Positions 11,449 to 23,246 of a DNA stretch of 64,000 nucleotides are shown here, in pieces. This stretch comes from Deroplatys truncata (taxonomy: Eukaryota; Arthropoda; Insecta; Mantodea; Mantidae). The position numbers and the translations under genes are program-made. The DNA lies in the NCBI GenBank assembly GCA_030765065.1, contig CM060975.1, positions 167,558,993-167,622,992 on the forward strand, written 5' to 3'. Each line of letters opens with the position of its first letter. The stretch's first letter is position 1. Below the pieces are notes generated by a model, which was given only the letters and a program-made list of their open reading frames with translations, made no database searches and had not been told where the DNA came from.

Positions 11449-12485
11449 ATGGACCAAAACAAAATAAATATTATCAAGGTGGGTGAGAGAGACTCTCCAG
11501 TTGAGAGAAATTTCTCACCTGACAAAGAAAAGTCAAGTGACAGAGTCTCTCCAATAGAGAGAAATCTGTAACTAGATAAACAAATGGGTGCAACAGCATC
11601 TGGAATTAATAGAATGCACCTGGACACTAAGAAGTTGTCATGGGCAGCTAGAAGAAGAATTAAAAAAAGCTACAAAAATGAGTGAGGGCACAGGCAATGT
11701 AAACCCACAGAGTAGAGGGTGGAGGTCCGTACTGATCCAGGGACTTCTAAAAGAACCAGAACAGTGTGGATACTCCTCCTTCGGATAAAGCCAAACCTGT
11801 TAAGGGGTCTAGGGGCACTGAACCTGATGTCACTTACAACAAGGAAGCTTTGGCCGCTTTTAAGGTGGCAATTGTTGAAGAAGCGTTCCTGAGAGAAAGC
11901 TTATTGGGGAGAGTATCCGACCCATTCAGGCTGAGATTCTGAGGAAGATTCATGAGGCGCCAACTAGCGAATCTCTACCTAAACTCAGGTCCTTTTCTCT
12001 ACAGGACTCTGATATATTACTGTGCTGATGAAAAGTCATGCAATTGGCTCCAAAAACACATTCAGGGAGCTAAAATCAAGGAGAGATTAGTTATTAAAGT
12101 AGTAGATCCAAAAGATCTACCTAAGCCAGTCAAGGTGGCCCTTAGGACTCGGGACATTACAACCCATGATCCTAAGGTGCTGCTAAGACGCATCCAGAGA
12201 TTAAACCAGGAGCTGAATTTAGAGCACTGGAAAATCATTGACAAGCAGGCAGACTCCTCTGGTCAACGCCTAATTTTAATGGTGGACCAAGAGTCTGCTA
12301 AGAAGATAAAGGAGCTTGGCATGTCGACCTATACCGGGGTAGACAGGGCCCTTTTTAAGATCCTGTCTGACCCGGAGAGGAAGGCAGAAGCAGACAAAGC
12401 GAAGAAGGCAGGCAGCGATGGCGGAGACAGTCCGGAGACGATGGAGATAGGGGACTCTGGAGGATCCACATCGGGTACTGCTTAA
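11449..12485 (+). pseudogene. LINE L-B ORF1 (DUF4780-type)
   Basis: The ATG at 11449 is a plausible start: the frame opens directly after the 5' UTR, runs 40 codons with a repeated SPVERN/SPIERN motif, and hits a TAA at 11569. Further pieces follow in other frames (11770-11890). The longest intact part is 11952-12485, 177 codons, with CADEKSCNWLQKHI and the conserved VDQESAKKIKELGM core of the DUF4780 domain found in ORF1 of insect LINEs. The C-terminus is rich in Lys/Asp/Ser (EADKAKKAGSDGGDSPE). Its role in live elements is presumed RNA binding. Confidence 0.75.
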
Positions 12486-12496
12486 GGTAAATGTTG

Positions 12497-13170
12497 TGGG
12501 TTGAATGCAATTATGACAATAGTTCAAATTAACTTGCAACACTGTAAGAGAGCTTCAGCCATTCTAAGAAGAGACTTGTTGAAGACAATGGTGATATTGC
12601 TCTCGTACGAGAACCTTGGCTTTAAAGAGGTTCAATTGGAGGGATCAGTTGTACTAAGGGCACTATAAATAGACCTAGTAATAATAATTCAAGATCATGC
12701 ATTTATACTAAGAATTGGATAAACGCATTGCTTCTTATTGAGCACTGTTCCAGGGATGTAACTACAATCCAAACAACAGTGGAGGAGGCAGGAGAGAGAA
12801 GAGTTTTAATACTCTCTTCCGTCTATCTGCCTTATGAAGACTCTGATCCACCATCAGTAGCGGTGAGGGACCTTGTGAACCACTGCGGAGAGAATGGAAA
12901 GGAGTTAATCCTGGGGTTTGATGCCAATGCACACCACACATTGTGGGGGAGCACTGATATCAATCACAGAGGAGAAAAGTTAATGGAGTACTTGGTGAGT
13001 ACAAACCTTAATATTCTAAATCGAGGTAATGAACCAACCTTTGTAACTTTGCGAAGGGAGGAAGTCATTGATATAACGACACGGACTAGTATTATTTAGA
13101 ACCTAATTTCAGGGTGGCATGCATCATCGGAGATCACTCTCTCTGATCATAGATGCATATGCTTCAATAT
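12497..13170 (+). pseudogene. LINE L-B endonuclease domain
   Basis: An APE-type endonuclease read mainly from the segment 12728-13099. RRVLILSSVYLPYEDSDPP and ELILGFDANAHHTLWGSTD carry the conserved GDxNAHH-like motif, here GFDANAHH. EVIDIT corresponds to the motif before the distal SDH, and the SDHRCI motif follows near 13140 after a stop at 13097. The first ~75 codons are broken by stops. The enzyme would nick target DNA in an active element. Confidence 0.75.
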
Positions 13171-13189
13171 CAAAGCACAAGTCATTCTA

Positions 13190-14665
13190 ACAGTGATTTA
13201 CAGAAATCCGAGGAAAACTGACTGGGACGGATATAGACGAGACCTATCAGCATTGACATCGGGTATCTCAAGGGACATTCGTTCGATATTGGATGTGGAG
13301 TTTGCCGTTGATGAATTACAACGGTCAATTCTTCTATCGTATCATCAAAATTGTCAGCATAAGGTAGCTTACTCGCCAAGGCTTGTGCCTTGGTGGACTA
13401 AAGAGTTAAGCAGACTTAGGAAAAAAGCAAGGAATTTATTTAGACTTGCAAAAAGAACTGATGATTGGGACTCATATAGACAAGCCCTCGCCAATTATAA
13501 TAAAGAAATACGCAAAGCCAAAATTATTTCGTGGAGGGAGTACTGCCAGGGGTTGGAGAATGTTCCCATCAGTGCAAGATGGATGAAACATGTAGCAAAG
13601 GGTGTTAAAAACATTATGAGCACTGTTAAACTGCCTGATGGCACGAACACACAGTCTGGTTCTGAGACGCTCCTGCAACTTGCGAGGGCTCACTTTCCAG
13701 ACTTTAAGGTAGACAAGGACAGCAATTCTGTGAAGGGGCAACCATATCTGGACCATCTTTCTTTGGACAGAGAGGATTGGAACCTAATCAGGAGCGTAGT
13801 CAATGTCACTAAAATAAGATGGGCTGTTAAGTCGTTTGGACCATTTAAATCAGCAGGCCCTGATTTAATCATTCTGCATTTCTACAATATGGTATTAATT
13901 CAGTTCAATCCCTACCTTGTGGTATTTTTAGAGTTTGATTAGCCTATGGATATATACCCATAGGTTGGTGAAAAACAAAGGTTGTGTTTATACCCAAACC
14001 AGGGCGTCCTAGTTACGCCCAGGCTAAGGCTTATCGCCCTATAAGTCTCTCCTCTTTTATGCTTAAAACTCTGGAGAGATTAGTGGATAGGCACATTAGG
14101 GATAATGTTTTAATAGAACATCCATTAAACAAATACCAATTTGCCTATCAAATAGGGAAATCAACGGAAGCAGCACTTCATCAAGTGGTCTCGACTATTG
14201 AGAAGGCGCTTAATATCAGAGAAATAGCCATTGGTGCTTTTCTTGATATTGAAGGTGTGTTTGACAGGACATCTTGTGATGTAGTGTCAAACGCCCTTTA
14301 TGGACACGATGTACCTTCACTTCTTTGTGAGTGGATACGTTTTGTCTTACAACATAGGAAGATAACCATGAATCTATGTGGGGAGACGCTGGATGTGTCC
14401 ACGGAGAGGGGCTGCCCGCAGGGGGGTGTTTTATCACCCCTGCTATGGAACCTTGTAGTGGCACACTTCTTTGCGCACTCATTGTGATGGTTACTTCACA
14501 GTTGATTTTGCAGATGATGTTGCAATAAGAGGGAAATGTCTTCACATAGCTTCTCAAGTGCTGCAAATGGCGCTTAAGAAAGTGGAAGCTTGGTGCAAGA
14601 TGAATAATCTAACTGCTAATCCAAGCAAACCAGTAGTGGTACCCTTTATCAGGAGAAGGTAGCCT
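13190..14665 (+). pseudogene. LINE L-B reverse transcriptase
   Basis: The linker 13193-13880 ends in WAVKSFGPFKSAGPDLI, the usual KSPGPDGI-type entry to the RT. A frameshift and a short disruption follow. From 13984 come VFIPKPGRPSYAQAKAYRP, ISLSSFMLKTLERLVDRHI, GAFLDIEGVFD (catalytic Asp region), GCPQGGVLSPLLWNL, and after another frameshift DFADDVAI at about 14500, which is the catalytic YxDD box as FADD. The thumb segment MNNLTANPSKPVVVPF ends near 14660. Order and spacing match a complete RT domain with several frameshifts. Confidence 0.85.
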
Positions 14666-14859
14666 GATTTAACCAGACTCTCTCTCTTTCTTTGGTGATT
14701 TAGTGCCCTATTCAACACAAGTTAAATATCTTAGGTTTGTTTTAGACAAGAAATTAACTTGGAAACATCACATGGAATTATGTATTACCAAAGCCTACAG
14801 AGTCTTTTTTGAACATGTAGAGGTATGCTTGGTAAGACATGGGGTCTGAAACCTAGTAT

Positions 14860-15475
14860 AGTGTATTGGATATACACTGTCATGGTGAGACTGTCGTCTC
14901 AGAAAGCCGGGAATCCTTAATGATATTGGCTGAACACAATAAGGTTCAACTTAAGTGGGTGCCAGGACACACAGGTATACCAGGCAATGAGAAAGTAGAT
15001 GCAGCAGCCACGATTGGCAGCGAAATCCCATTTTTTGGTCCGGAGCATGTACTGGAGGTGTGCTACAGACCAGTGGAACTGTTAAGTGCTGGGCTCAACC
15101 AGAACACAGGAACTACTGGAACTCCATTGAGGGTTGCAGACATTCCAAGTTGTTTATTACAGACTTGGATAACAGCCGGGAAAAATACTTGCGAGGTCTT
15201 AGTAGAAGAAGACTTGAATGGGCAACAGGATTCATTACAGGACACTGTGCCCTTAAGTTTAATCAATACAGAATCGGATTGTTTAACAATCCTGTGGTAG
15301 ATGTCTAGAAGGAGATGAGACTGTTACTCATCTGCTATGTGATTACCCTGCTCTTGCGAATCAAAGAGCAAGTATTTATGGCAATCGCTTTCCAAAGATG
15401 GATGAACTATCGAAAGCCTCAGTTAGTAGTCTGGTTAAGTTCATATCGAGCAACAGACTACTTAACTGATGAAAG
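14860..15475 (+). pseudogene. LINE L-B RNase H and C-terminal region
   Basis: The frame 14866-15300 has SRESLMILAEHNKVQLKWVP and GHTGIPGNEKVDAAA, the C-terminal half of a retroelement RNase H. The earlier catalytic Asp/Glu segment is missing or scrambled. A frame change near 15070 leads to EKYLRGLSRRRLEWATGFIT and then GDETVTHLLCDYPAL, a C-terminal Cys/His region common in such LINEs. The frame ends with SRLLN-like residues near 15465. Confidence 0.75.
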
Positions 15476-15544
15476 GGGGGGTGCGCAATAGATCTTTAAG
15501 GTCGCAGTGCTTGGGCATAAAACCCACACCTTTTCAAACTAGAA

Positions 15545-16690
15545 CTAGATGGAAGAATGCTGGGTCGTCACCACCTGTCCATACATATTGATCTTTAAAA
15601 CAAGATTTCTCTGACGTCTTTTATGCAAGTTTATCACATGATATAGTTTTATCCTCTCACTGGCAGCATTTTTTTTATCTTTACCTCTAAGTTTGAACCC
15701 TTCCATTGTTTTACGATAAATGCTGATAATTTTAGCTTTGAGTTGGCGTAGACGCATATCTCTTGCTATCATTGGTTGTTAATTACTTTGCGGTTCACGT
15801 ATATAGCTAAAATAAAAATTTATTAATTGATCATCATCCTTGTCTTTATCATAAAAGCGCTGTTTAAAAAAAATCGAATTTTTGGCTTAACTATGGGGTC
15901 CCATCAAACTGCATAGTTGTGGAAAGATTTCAAACGCAGTTTCCAATTCATCCATTCTGCTTCAGAGTTGACAGGCACATTGCAATCAGTCATTATATTA
16001 CTATTGGGTTTTCATTAAGAGCGTCCATGTGGAATGAAGTATAAGTTTAAAGCTATATGCAGACTGATTGCCTCTTGATCACTAAGTGCTACGGGTAGGT
16101 GTTCAAACGCTTGAATTTGGTTTTGTAGGACTGCCGGAATATATATGTGCTCCAAAATTGCAGCAGAGCTTCCTGTGAAATGAGTAAAGTGCAACACTGA
16201 ATGTTTTTGGACACATACATCACACATTTGCACGGTAGTTAACTAGCTCTTTTAATGTATTACTAAGGAGATATTGCCCAGTGCAACATTCTGCCCGTAA
16301 CACACAATTAAAATCCCGCAAGAATATAAAATTGCGGTAAAGTACGTAAAAGATAATTAAAATCTCAATGAATAAAAGGTATCCCTTTCTTTATGACTGT
16401 TAGAGCCTGATGACGCATATATTAAGAAAAAGAACATTTTTATATACACCGCTTATTGCTCTTCCTGTGGACAATTTTTAAATTGAATCTAATTCAATGC
16501 CCGATTTCGTTAAGATGGCAGTGCCTAAAAACTCACTTCCCAAGTTAACATATGTATTATCATTAAAGATGAAAGAAAAATCTGTAGTTTTTATCTCCTG
16601 AAGAAAGAGCACATCCATGCTATGTATGTTTAAAACGCATTGAAACATAGCCGTTTTCGTAGAAGAAGTAATTGCCATTAAAATTTAATA
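15545..16690 (-). pseudogene. LINE L-A endonuclease and RT linker
   Basis: At 16678-16478 the segment ITSSTKTAMFQC...MDVLFLQEIKT gives the N-terminal half of an APE endonuclease with the catalytic Glu (QEIKT). At 16233-16015 the distal half has SSAAILEHIYIP and LSDQEAISLHI. The usual SDH catalytic His is Gln here. At 15772-15545 the basic segment MIARDMRLRQLKAKIISIYR is the linker toward the RT and is cut by the L-B insertion at 15540. Confidence 0.75.
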
Positions 16691-16919
16691 TTGTCACCGA
16701 CAATGTAAACTCCATTAGAAAAAAAGAAAAGGGGGAAGGAAAACCTATACATAAGCGTAATTACTAGGTTAATTACACTAATGTAATTAAGACTGTAATT
16801 GGTCGTTATGTTTCTGCAGTGGGAAATCTAATACACTTTCCTTGGCACTATAAGAGTGCATTTGATTCTGCATTGAGTCTTAAGGCTTTCCCAGCTGTAT
16901 GAGGTACTCTGTCCGTCCT

Positions 16920-18060
16920 CCGGGCTCGTGCCTGCTTTCCTGACCAAGTGTTGCTTCAGCTTCTTCATGCCAAGTCGTAGTTATTGGTGGAGCTTTCTTT
17001 CGTATCCTATAATCACGTGCAATTCTGGTGTTTTCAGTAATTGTACTCCTGCGTGTCGTGTGTTTATGTTCAAACTGCTCTTTTTAGAGGTGCATGCCTT
17101 TGCTCGCCTAGTTGTGTCACCTCATTATGATGCATGTCTTTCTTCCTTCGCGGATGCTTGTTTACATTTAAGCTGTCTGCGTCATGGTGCTATGCTTGGC
17201 CCTCTCCTCACAGGCATGCTCATCTTCTACAGCTGTTTCAGAATCAAGGTCTACGGAAAGGTCTGCTCCCTCTTTCCGTCTGTTTTGTATAGGTTGCATA
17301 GGTACAGTTATAGAATTACATTCCATTGTCATTTCTGTATCAGAAGTGGCTAAATTAGCATCCTCCGTTGCACTGAGAATGCACATTTGTCACTTAATTC
17401 TTGAGACTGAATTTCGTCCTTTTGTATAGTAAGACCCATCTGCATGATACTAGTTTCCGAAGTGATATTGTCCGGTAAGCATCCATTCTGCTCTGTGCTG
17501 TTGGCAATATCATAAAATAAATTGCTAGACTTCCTTACAGCAGGTGAAGGTTTGTAATGTAGCATTCGTTGCGGACAGATATGTCTCAAAAGGATAGACT
17601 TCCACATTTAAAACAGATTTGTTCCTGTCCAAAATAAGTTACAAATGCTTCACATTTTCCAATATAAATTTTGAAGGAATGTGTTTTTTAACTACAGTTT
17701 AACTACCTATCTCTACCATAGCCAATTTCCAATTATCCATTTTGACAAGATGTATATTCCCATAATTTTGTAGACAGTTTCTAAATCCTTTCGCGGGGTA
17801 TTTCGTGGAGCATTATAAAGCCTCACAGTTGTACATTTCTGATCAGCTGGTGTTATAACCAAATCCACCTTATCCCCATTCATTAAGGTTACCGTTGCGT
17901 TACCAGTATGGCGGAGCAAATGAGTTTCATAGCTTACACGGGTTTTAAACTTTAAATATACTGCATTTTCTCTTCCTACGAGCTGCACGTGTTCATCAAC
18001 ACGTACCTTAAGTTCTTCATCCACCCAAATGTGTATGTCCAGTGCAGAAGATCTTTTGTG
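16920..18060 (-). pseudogene. LINE L-A ORF1
   Basis: From 18024 to 17713: VDEHVQLVGRENAVYLKFKT, then TVTLMNGDKVDLVITPAD and TTVRLYNAPRNTPRKDLETV, an ORF1-type RNA-binding fold seen in insect LINEs. Near 17625-17585 the residues EQICFKCGSLSF...RNEC suggest a degenerate CCHC zinc knuckle. A Glu/Asp/Ser-rich tail follows through 17170. Several stops are present. Confidence 0.6.
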
Positions 18061-19203
18061 CTGGATTAAATGTAACTTTCAGTATATTTACACGAACTAC
18101 TTTAGTTTCCGTGTAAGAGAAGAACCAAATGGATATGAAATAGTACTAAGGCAGCACACCTCATACTACAGGTCTCTTACAGAAATAAAATTTCAGAATG
18201 AGTTGAGACCTAACCTTAGAAAACATTCATGGCCTACTCTATGACTATCTGTTCGGATGTATGTGACGGTCACAGCAAAAGCTCTCGTAATGCTTGCTTT
18301 CCTTCGCTCCTGAGCTTGAAACCGACCTATGTTCTGAACAAATTGCGGCTCTTCTTGCATCGAGTGGCTGTTTTTGCAGAGATGGCCGCAGTTCCTTTAT
18401 GTACCTGCAATCATGGACTACAATTTTCGGCCCCTGCTTGTCATTACGCCGGCAGCCTGGTTAACACTAGAAGTCGGCTGCATCAGGTTTCTACAGCGCT
18501 CGCAAGGTTCGTCCTCTCCGCCAGTATAGGTAGCGCTTCTGCTGTCTCCAGGTCATCACCTGACCTTCCCGGTGCACCCCGAGCGATACGTTCCGAGAAA
18601 GAAGAGTTGTGACAGTTAGTTCTGTACGACCAGCGAAGAAGGACTTTTATTGAGCTTTGTGCCTGGGAGCGGCGTCTCCACTCTTTTCGGCCTTATCTAA
18701 ATTATGCATAACATATACTTTTGACGTAAGTAAAATTTTAAATTCTTGTAGTGTGTGGAGCGGCACTTAAAATCTAATGAAACCCATTTTATATAATATT
18801 ATCGCGTATTATTCATTTCAAAATGGCAAATCTTGTGTGAGAAGGACAAATTCAAATGCAGTGTGCTTCAATTGTAATGTATCTCTGTTTCTAAATTTGA
18901 ATGTTAATATAGTCAGTGCTTTTGGGGCTCTATGAATTGTTACTTTTATTTAAAGCTGTTTTAAATCCTCGTTCATTTTCTTTAAGCTTAGGTAGCACAA
19001 ATAATTATTACTCTGGGGGAATGCTTATTTCCAATTCATTCTATAATGGGCCCGGCATATTGTTCTTTTAGTTATTTCTTTTTAAGCTTTTGTGATATTC
19101 TGTGCATCGACTACTTTTAAATCGGCCTTGTATGGACGTTACAGTTCATAGATCAATGTTTGAGAGCCACACTTTGACATCAAACAAATATGAAACGGAC
19201 TCA
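18061..19203. other. Intergenic sequence without recognised genes
   Basis: The section 18230-18640 is less AT-rich and open for 127 codons on the plus strand, but its residues show no family resemblance and the composition looks like a non-coding GC-richer patch. Confidence 0.35.
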
Positions 19204-19575
19204 ATCAAGAGTGGTCGCTGGAGTGGTCGCTCCGGCACTCCGCCAAGCTGAGGGTCGCGGATTGGAGTCCCACCACGGGCATGGGTGTTTGGGTGTGTAT
19301 GTGTGTTGCGGAAATAAGCGGTATGAAAAAAAGAGCTGGTGTGGACCGTCGTTGCGAGTAATGCCTTCCAGCCACTAAGACGATGTGTTTCCGTACTCCT
19401 CTCCTTTCGTCACTCACCTACATCTCAACTTCGTTCATAGGCCAATGCGTGTGTATACGACTTGAATTAAACCAATACGAGATGGACTCACTTGTGTGGT
19501 ACCCTTATAAGGAGTTTCTTTCAATATTAAATAAAGGAAAAAGACTAAGAAACAAAAGCATCGGCGCGTTTCCGT
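19204..19575 (+). mobile_element. tRNA-derived SINE (family S1)
   Basis: A tRNA-like head at 19204-19275 contains GTGGTCGCTCCGGCACTCCG and a B-box-like GGATTGGAGTCCC. The body follows with TGTGTGTTGCGGAAATAAGC, GGACCGTCGTTG, TACTCCTCTCCTTTCG and a tail ending AATATTAAATAAAGG near 19550. The body matches 4345-4555. Here head and body are collinear, which defines the normal structure. Confidence 0.7.
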
Positions 19576-20365
19576 GCACTCGACTGTATTAGTTACCTAT
19601 ATTACTTCCATTATTTTCTATACGGATTATGCATTTTTCTTAAAAGCCTGGTAGAGTCTAAGAGAAGGCTAGGATAAGTAAATAATAAATGAATAATATA
19701 TACAATCTCTTCGATTGTGATGTCAACCTAGAGCTCCCAGTTTCAATACCCAACTGGATATAGCAGCTCGTATTTATTTAGAACCATTCCTTACCCATCG
19801 CAAAATCTGGAAGGTGAATACCACATTGAATGTGTTGTGTACGTTACCTAGTAAGTATAAAGTCATTGTTTGTGTAGACTAAAACCAGTGTAGTGTTTAC
19901 CACCCGTTCTTACCGCATACGGCTCCACAGGCGATGGACACTGATTATACCTGAAATGATAATTCGGTAAGGAAATTTGGGAAGGAAATCCCTAGGATTC
20001 CCCGGGCGAACGGGGCTAAGGCGTGGCTAACCGGCTCCAGGATGTGCTGAATATGGAATTTTTAGGGACCCCGTCCTTGCTAGCGTACATCGTCGTACAA
20101 ATCTGGTCCCCCCTCCGAGGGTCACGTTAGACGCAAAATGGGCCGCTGCGGCCTATTGTGGTCTTCTGCTCTAGGTTCTAGATGTCTCTCTCTACATGTA
20201 CTACTCCGACTGCTACCTCTCCGGCATTTGTCAGTTATGTTAGTACTTAGGAAATCCCGTAAAGTCAGAAACGTGGTAAAGAAGAAGGTAGATACATCAC
20301 GAAGGAGCTCCCGAAACCAGGGCAGGGCATCACAAGTAGGCCGTAACTGCTCTTTTTGCTTCCAA
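19576..20365. other. AT-rich sequence then a GC-rich block of unknown origin
   Basis: Position 19900-20360 is abruptly GC-rich (for example CCCCGGGCGAACGGGGCTAA near 20000). Its composition differs from the neighbours, suggesting transposon-derived sequence upstream of the SINE at 20366. It may be an extended or additional SINE/LINE piece. No domain was recognised. Confidence 0.35.
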
Positions 20366-20835
20366 CATGATCCCTGGGAGGAAGGGATGAGGGGAGAGAT
20401 CCGAAGTGCAACCAGGTCCGGATGACGACGGGCGCAAGTCGGTGTCCCTAACGTTTCCAGATAGAATTCAATCTACGCCGCCCGGTCCTGTCCACAAGCA
20501 ATCAACCTCCAACGTCCCCGGGGCGGAGCCCACTCGAAGGAGAGACTAACTTAGCAGTCTCCGCAACGACATCAGGGAAGAAACCTCTACAGTGCGCAAG
20601 CCACCACCCAGCTGCAGCCCCCTGGTTCTAAATGTTTGAGACAGATCGCAAGGAAGATGAAGAGTATAGGAAGTGAGAGGTGCGAGAGTCGTGGTAGGTG
20701 AGCCATTCAGCATTCGCCTGTCAAACTGGGGAAACCACGAAGAACCCAACCAGAGTGGACAGTCGCCGAGGATCGAACCCGGACCTCCCGAATACGTGCT
20801 ATAGACTTTTCCACCTGCACCATCCCGCTCGGTAA
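20366..20835 (-). mobile_element. tRNA-derived SINE (family S2), diverged copy
   Basis: Minus-strand head: the complement of 20760-20835 begins ACCGAGCGGGATGGTGCAGG (A-box region) and has GGTCCGGGTTCGATCCTCGG (B box). The body carries a TCCCTAACGTTTCCAGATA word (20446-20464), shared with 63460-63475 and approximately with 39830. The left limit is approximate. Confidence 0.75.
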
Positions 20836-21752
20836 AGTCAGGGAGTTCGGTCCTGGCGGGTTTAAACCAGAGGCCTGTTAATCTGCTATGAATGTGTTTA
20901 CGTAAAGTAATATTTTCTTCTCTCAGCGTGCTATTTGAATAATTAAAATAATGACTGACTGTAAGTTATAACGCATTTGACCAAAAATAAGATATGGATG
21001 CATTTATTAAATGAATCAATGATACACATCAGCAGTTTAATTTTATTGGAATAAAATCATTAAATACATTGAAATACCATTTAACTATGAGTTTCAAGCT
21101 GGATTAAGTAAATAAATAAACACCCATTAAATGCGTAAATATGCCCTAATGAATACAGCAAACATTTTGAAGTACTGCTTCTGAATAAATCAGCTGATGT
21201 TAGAGTGAACTAGGGAACTGCATTACAGGTTATTCGCTGTGATTCTCAGAATCACTACATATGTTTGTCGATCTGCAAACCCGGCATCGACTACACTCAC
21301 AATAATAATTATTATTTCACATGGAGCAATAATTGGTTTCGAACGTGTACAACATGCAGTTTTAATGGAAATGGCAGTGCTTTAATTCCAGGTTGTCAGG
21401 ATTGCGTTAATACCTTTGTTGAAAAGTACTGCGAGAGTAGAGTTGTAACATCCTCTTATTTCATTACATGGAAACTAATCGATAGCATGAGAGGCTTAGT
21501 GACCTATCAACCGAAACCAATTTGGGGCTTCCCAGACAAAAATCACAAGAGGCTTAAACGTGTTTTCCATTATTTTAACACATTCAGAAACTACTGACTT
21601 CATTTGGAATTAACAAGTAATAAGCACTCAATCCATTGTATCTGAAATGGCCAGTTTCGGTTAAAATTTCCATAGAGACTTATATTTGTTATACTATAGG
21701 TTGCAAACAATCCACATGTGTGTGAAATTGCTGAAAATAGGAATAAATAAAC
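20836..21752. other. AT-rich sequence with one unrecognised frame
   Basis: The plus-strand frame 21265-21597 (110 codons) has six Cys residues and many Asn/Tyr/Phe, but it resembles no family I know. It could be chance. Confidence 0.3.
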
Positions 21753-21760
21753 AGTTCCAC

Positions 21761-22725
21761 TAGTGATGGGACGATACCATTATTTCTCAATACTGGATAC
21801 CGATACTGATTTTTGAGTACCGATATTTGATACTCGATACTCACTTTATAAATAAATGTAAAGGCGATAGGTTGTTCACTGAATTATGTTCGTATTATTT
21901 GTTTCTGTGTATAAACACATGTAACTAATTTTCTATTGTATGCTAATTCCGAAATTGTTCCTGTTTGCTTTCTCCAGTTGTCAGCATTTTTTTCCTTGAT
22001 AATGCCATATATGCACTTTTTCACCCAGTAATAAGTGATTAGCCGTATAATACTCGGAAACATAGTAAGTTTGTGGTTTAAATATCTCTATTACCTATGC
22101 TCATACATTAGTATATACATATTTAATACAAACGTATATTGCAAACAATTAAAAAATTGAAGACAAAATCAAGGAACAAATGAAATGCAGAGATAATTGT
22201 AAAGGATTTAAATATTGTGTTTAAGAACAGAAGCACCCATGAAAGAACAAAGTATTACCTCACGACAAAAGTTCTGATTTGTTTCTGCTGGATTCACAAA
22301 TTTTGGTCACCGGAGTAGGTAACTGTAATGGCTGACAGTCACCAGAAACGTAATTTAGTGTATCAGCTAAATCAGCTTCATTCATAACTCAGTTAAAGCT
22401 CCATGTCACATGAGTACTTCTACTCCTTTCCCCATTGTTTTACATGTTGTCATTTAGACACAAGAATCTTTGGAAAGTTACATTCATCGCAGTTAAGGTC
22501 TATCAAGAACTATTAGTCCAGCAACTCTTTGGGGACACGTGCGAGTCTCGACTGCTTTCATGCCTTATTTAGTATACGTAAATTTAAACGTAACAACTTT
22601 CAATAACGCAACACTTAAACATTTAAAAGTATCGAGAAGGTATCGAAGATTCATCTTAAAGTATTAGACCTACTTCGATACCACCCAGTATGGAGAGTAT
22701 CGACGGTATCGAAGTCCCATCCCTA
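21761..22725. mobile_element. Non-autonomous hAT-type element with 8-bp target duplication
   Basis: The termini are TAGTGATGGGA at 21761 and the complement TAGGGATGGGA ending at 22725, the hAT-like form. Flanking octamers AGTTCCAC (21753-21760) and AGTTCTAC (22726-22733) match at 7 of 8 positions. Both subterminal regions (21775-21845 and 22625-22715) are packed with GATACC/GTATCGA words, as expected for transposase-binding sites. The 965-bp interior is AT-rich without coding frames. Confidence 0.85.
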
Positions 22726-22733
22726 AGTTCTAC

Positions 22734-23246
22734 TATTTTTACCCACCTAAAAAAAGGTTTTGTTAACTTCATTGCAAAAGTAATCTTGAAATCATTAAAA
22801 TATGTGTTTACCAATAATTTTGGCTATGCTCTGGCATATAGTCTGTATATACAAGGTGCCTCACCCTACACAAGCCATGGTTACTTGAAGTTAGCTTATC
22901 CCGGATAGTGCGGATGCCAAAAGGTTTTTCTAAGCAACCACGAAGGAGACTCCATATCGACAGAGAGGAGACTTAAATGAAAGACCAATGCTTGAAAACG
23001 AACGCAAAGTTAACAAGATTAAACAAAATTCTATGTTTATCATATTTATGTACCCTTAAAGGTACCATTAAACTATTTTCTATTAGTGCGTTTTTCATAA
23101 TAAGCATGTGTAAAACCATGCCCGCCCCTTGGTGAACGAATTGCTGTAAGGGCCTCTCAAGTCCACCTTCTACCTGGAATGATCCACCATTTCTTAAGTA
23201 ATATTATTTCCGTACATATAAAAATAAAAAACCATGCTCAGAAGAC
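22734..23246. other. Intergenic sequence
   Basis: No gene or repeat boundary recognised. Confidence 0.4.

Larger units (their letters stand above)
11051..15540 (+). mobile_element. Non-LTR LINE (L-B) with ORF1, endonuclease, RT and RNase H
   Basis: A plus-strand element of about 4.5 kb inserted in LINE L-A. A GC-richer 5' untranslated region (11051-11448) precedes ORF1 with a DUF4780-type domain, then endonuclease, RT with a FADD box and an RNase H segment (WVPGHTGIPGNEKVD). RNase H in a LINE points to the I/LOA/R1-type group. Flanks look like a diverged target duplication: AGAATAGTGATGGAAG at 11035-11050 and AGAACTAGATGGAAG at 15541-15555. Coding frames are broken throughout. Confidence 0.8.
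8950..18060 (-). mobile_element. Decayed non-LTR LINE (L-A), split by a second LINE
   Basis: A minus-strand LINE read from 18060 downward: ORF1 (18.06-16.92 kb), APE-type endonuclease (16.69-15.54 kb), interruption by LINE L-B (15540-11051), reverse transcriptase (11.03-10.1 kb) and a C-terminal zf-RVT-like region (9.35-9.06 kb). Removing L-B leaves about 4.6 kb, a normal LINE length. The orders of domains on both sides of the interruption match, so this was one element. Boundaries are approximate and the clade (Jockey/CR1/L1-like) is unassigned. Confidence 0.75.

Noticed and set aside
18229-18612. 127-codon plus-strand frame
   Set aside because: Less AT-rich DNA gives fewer stops. No domain or start context was visible.
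21265-21597. 110-codon plus-strand frame with several Cys
   Set aside because: No recognisable motif, signal peptide or splice context. Frames of this length occur by chance in a window of this size.
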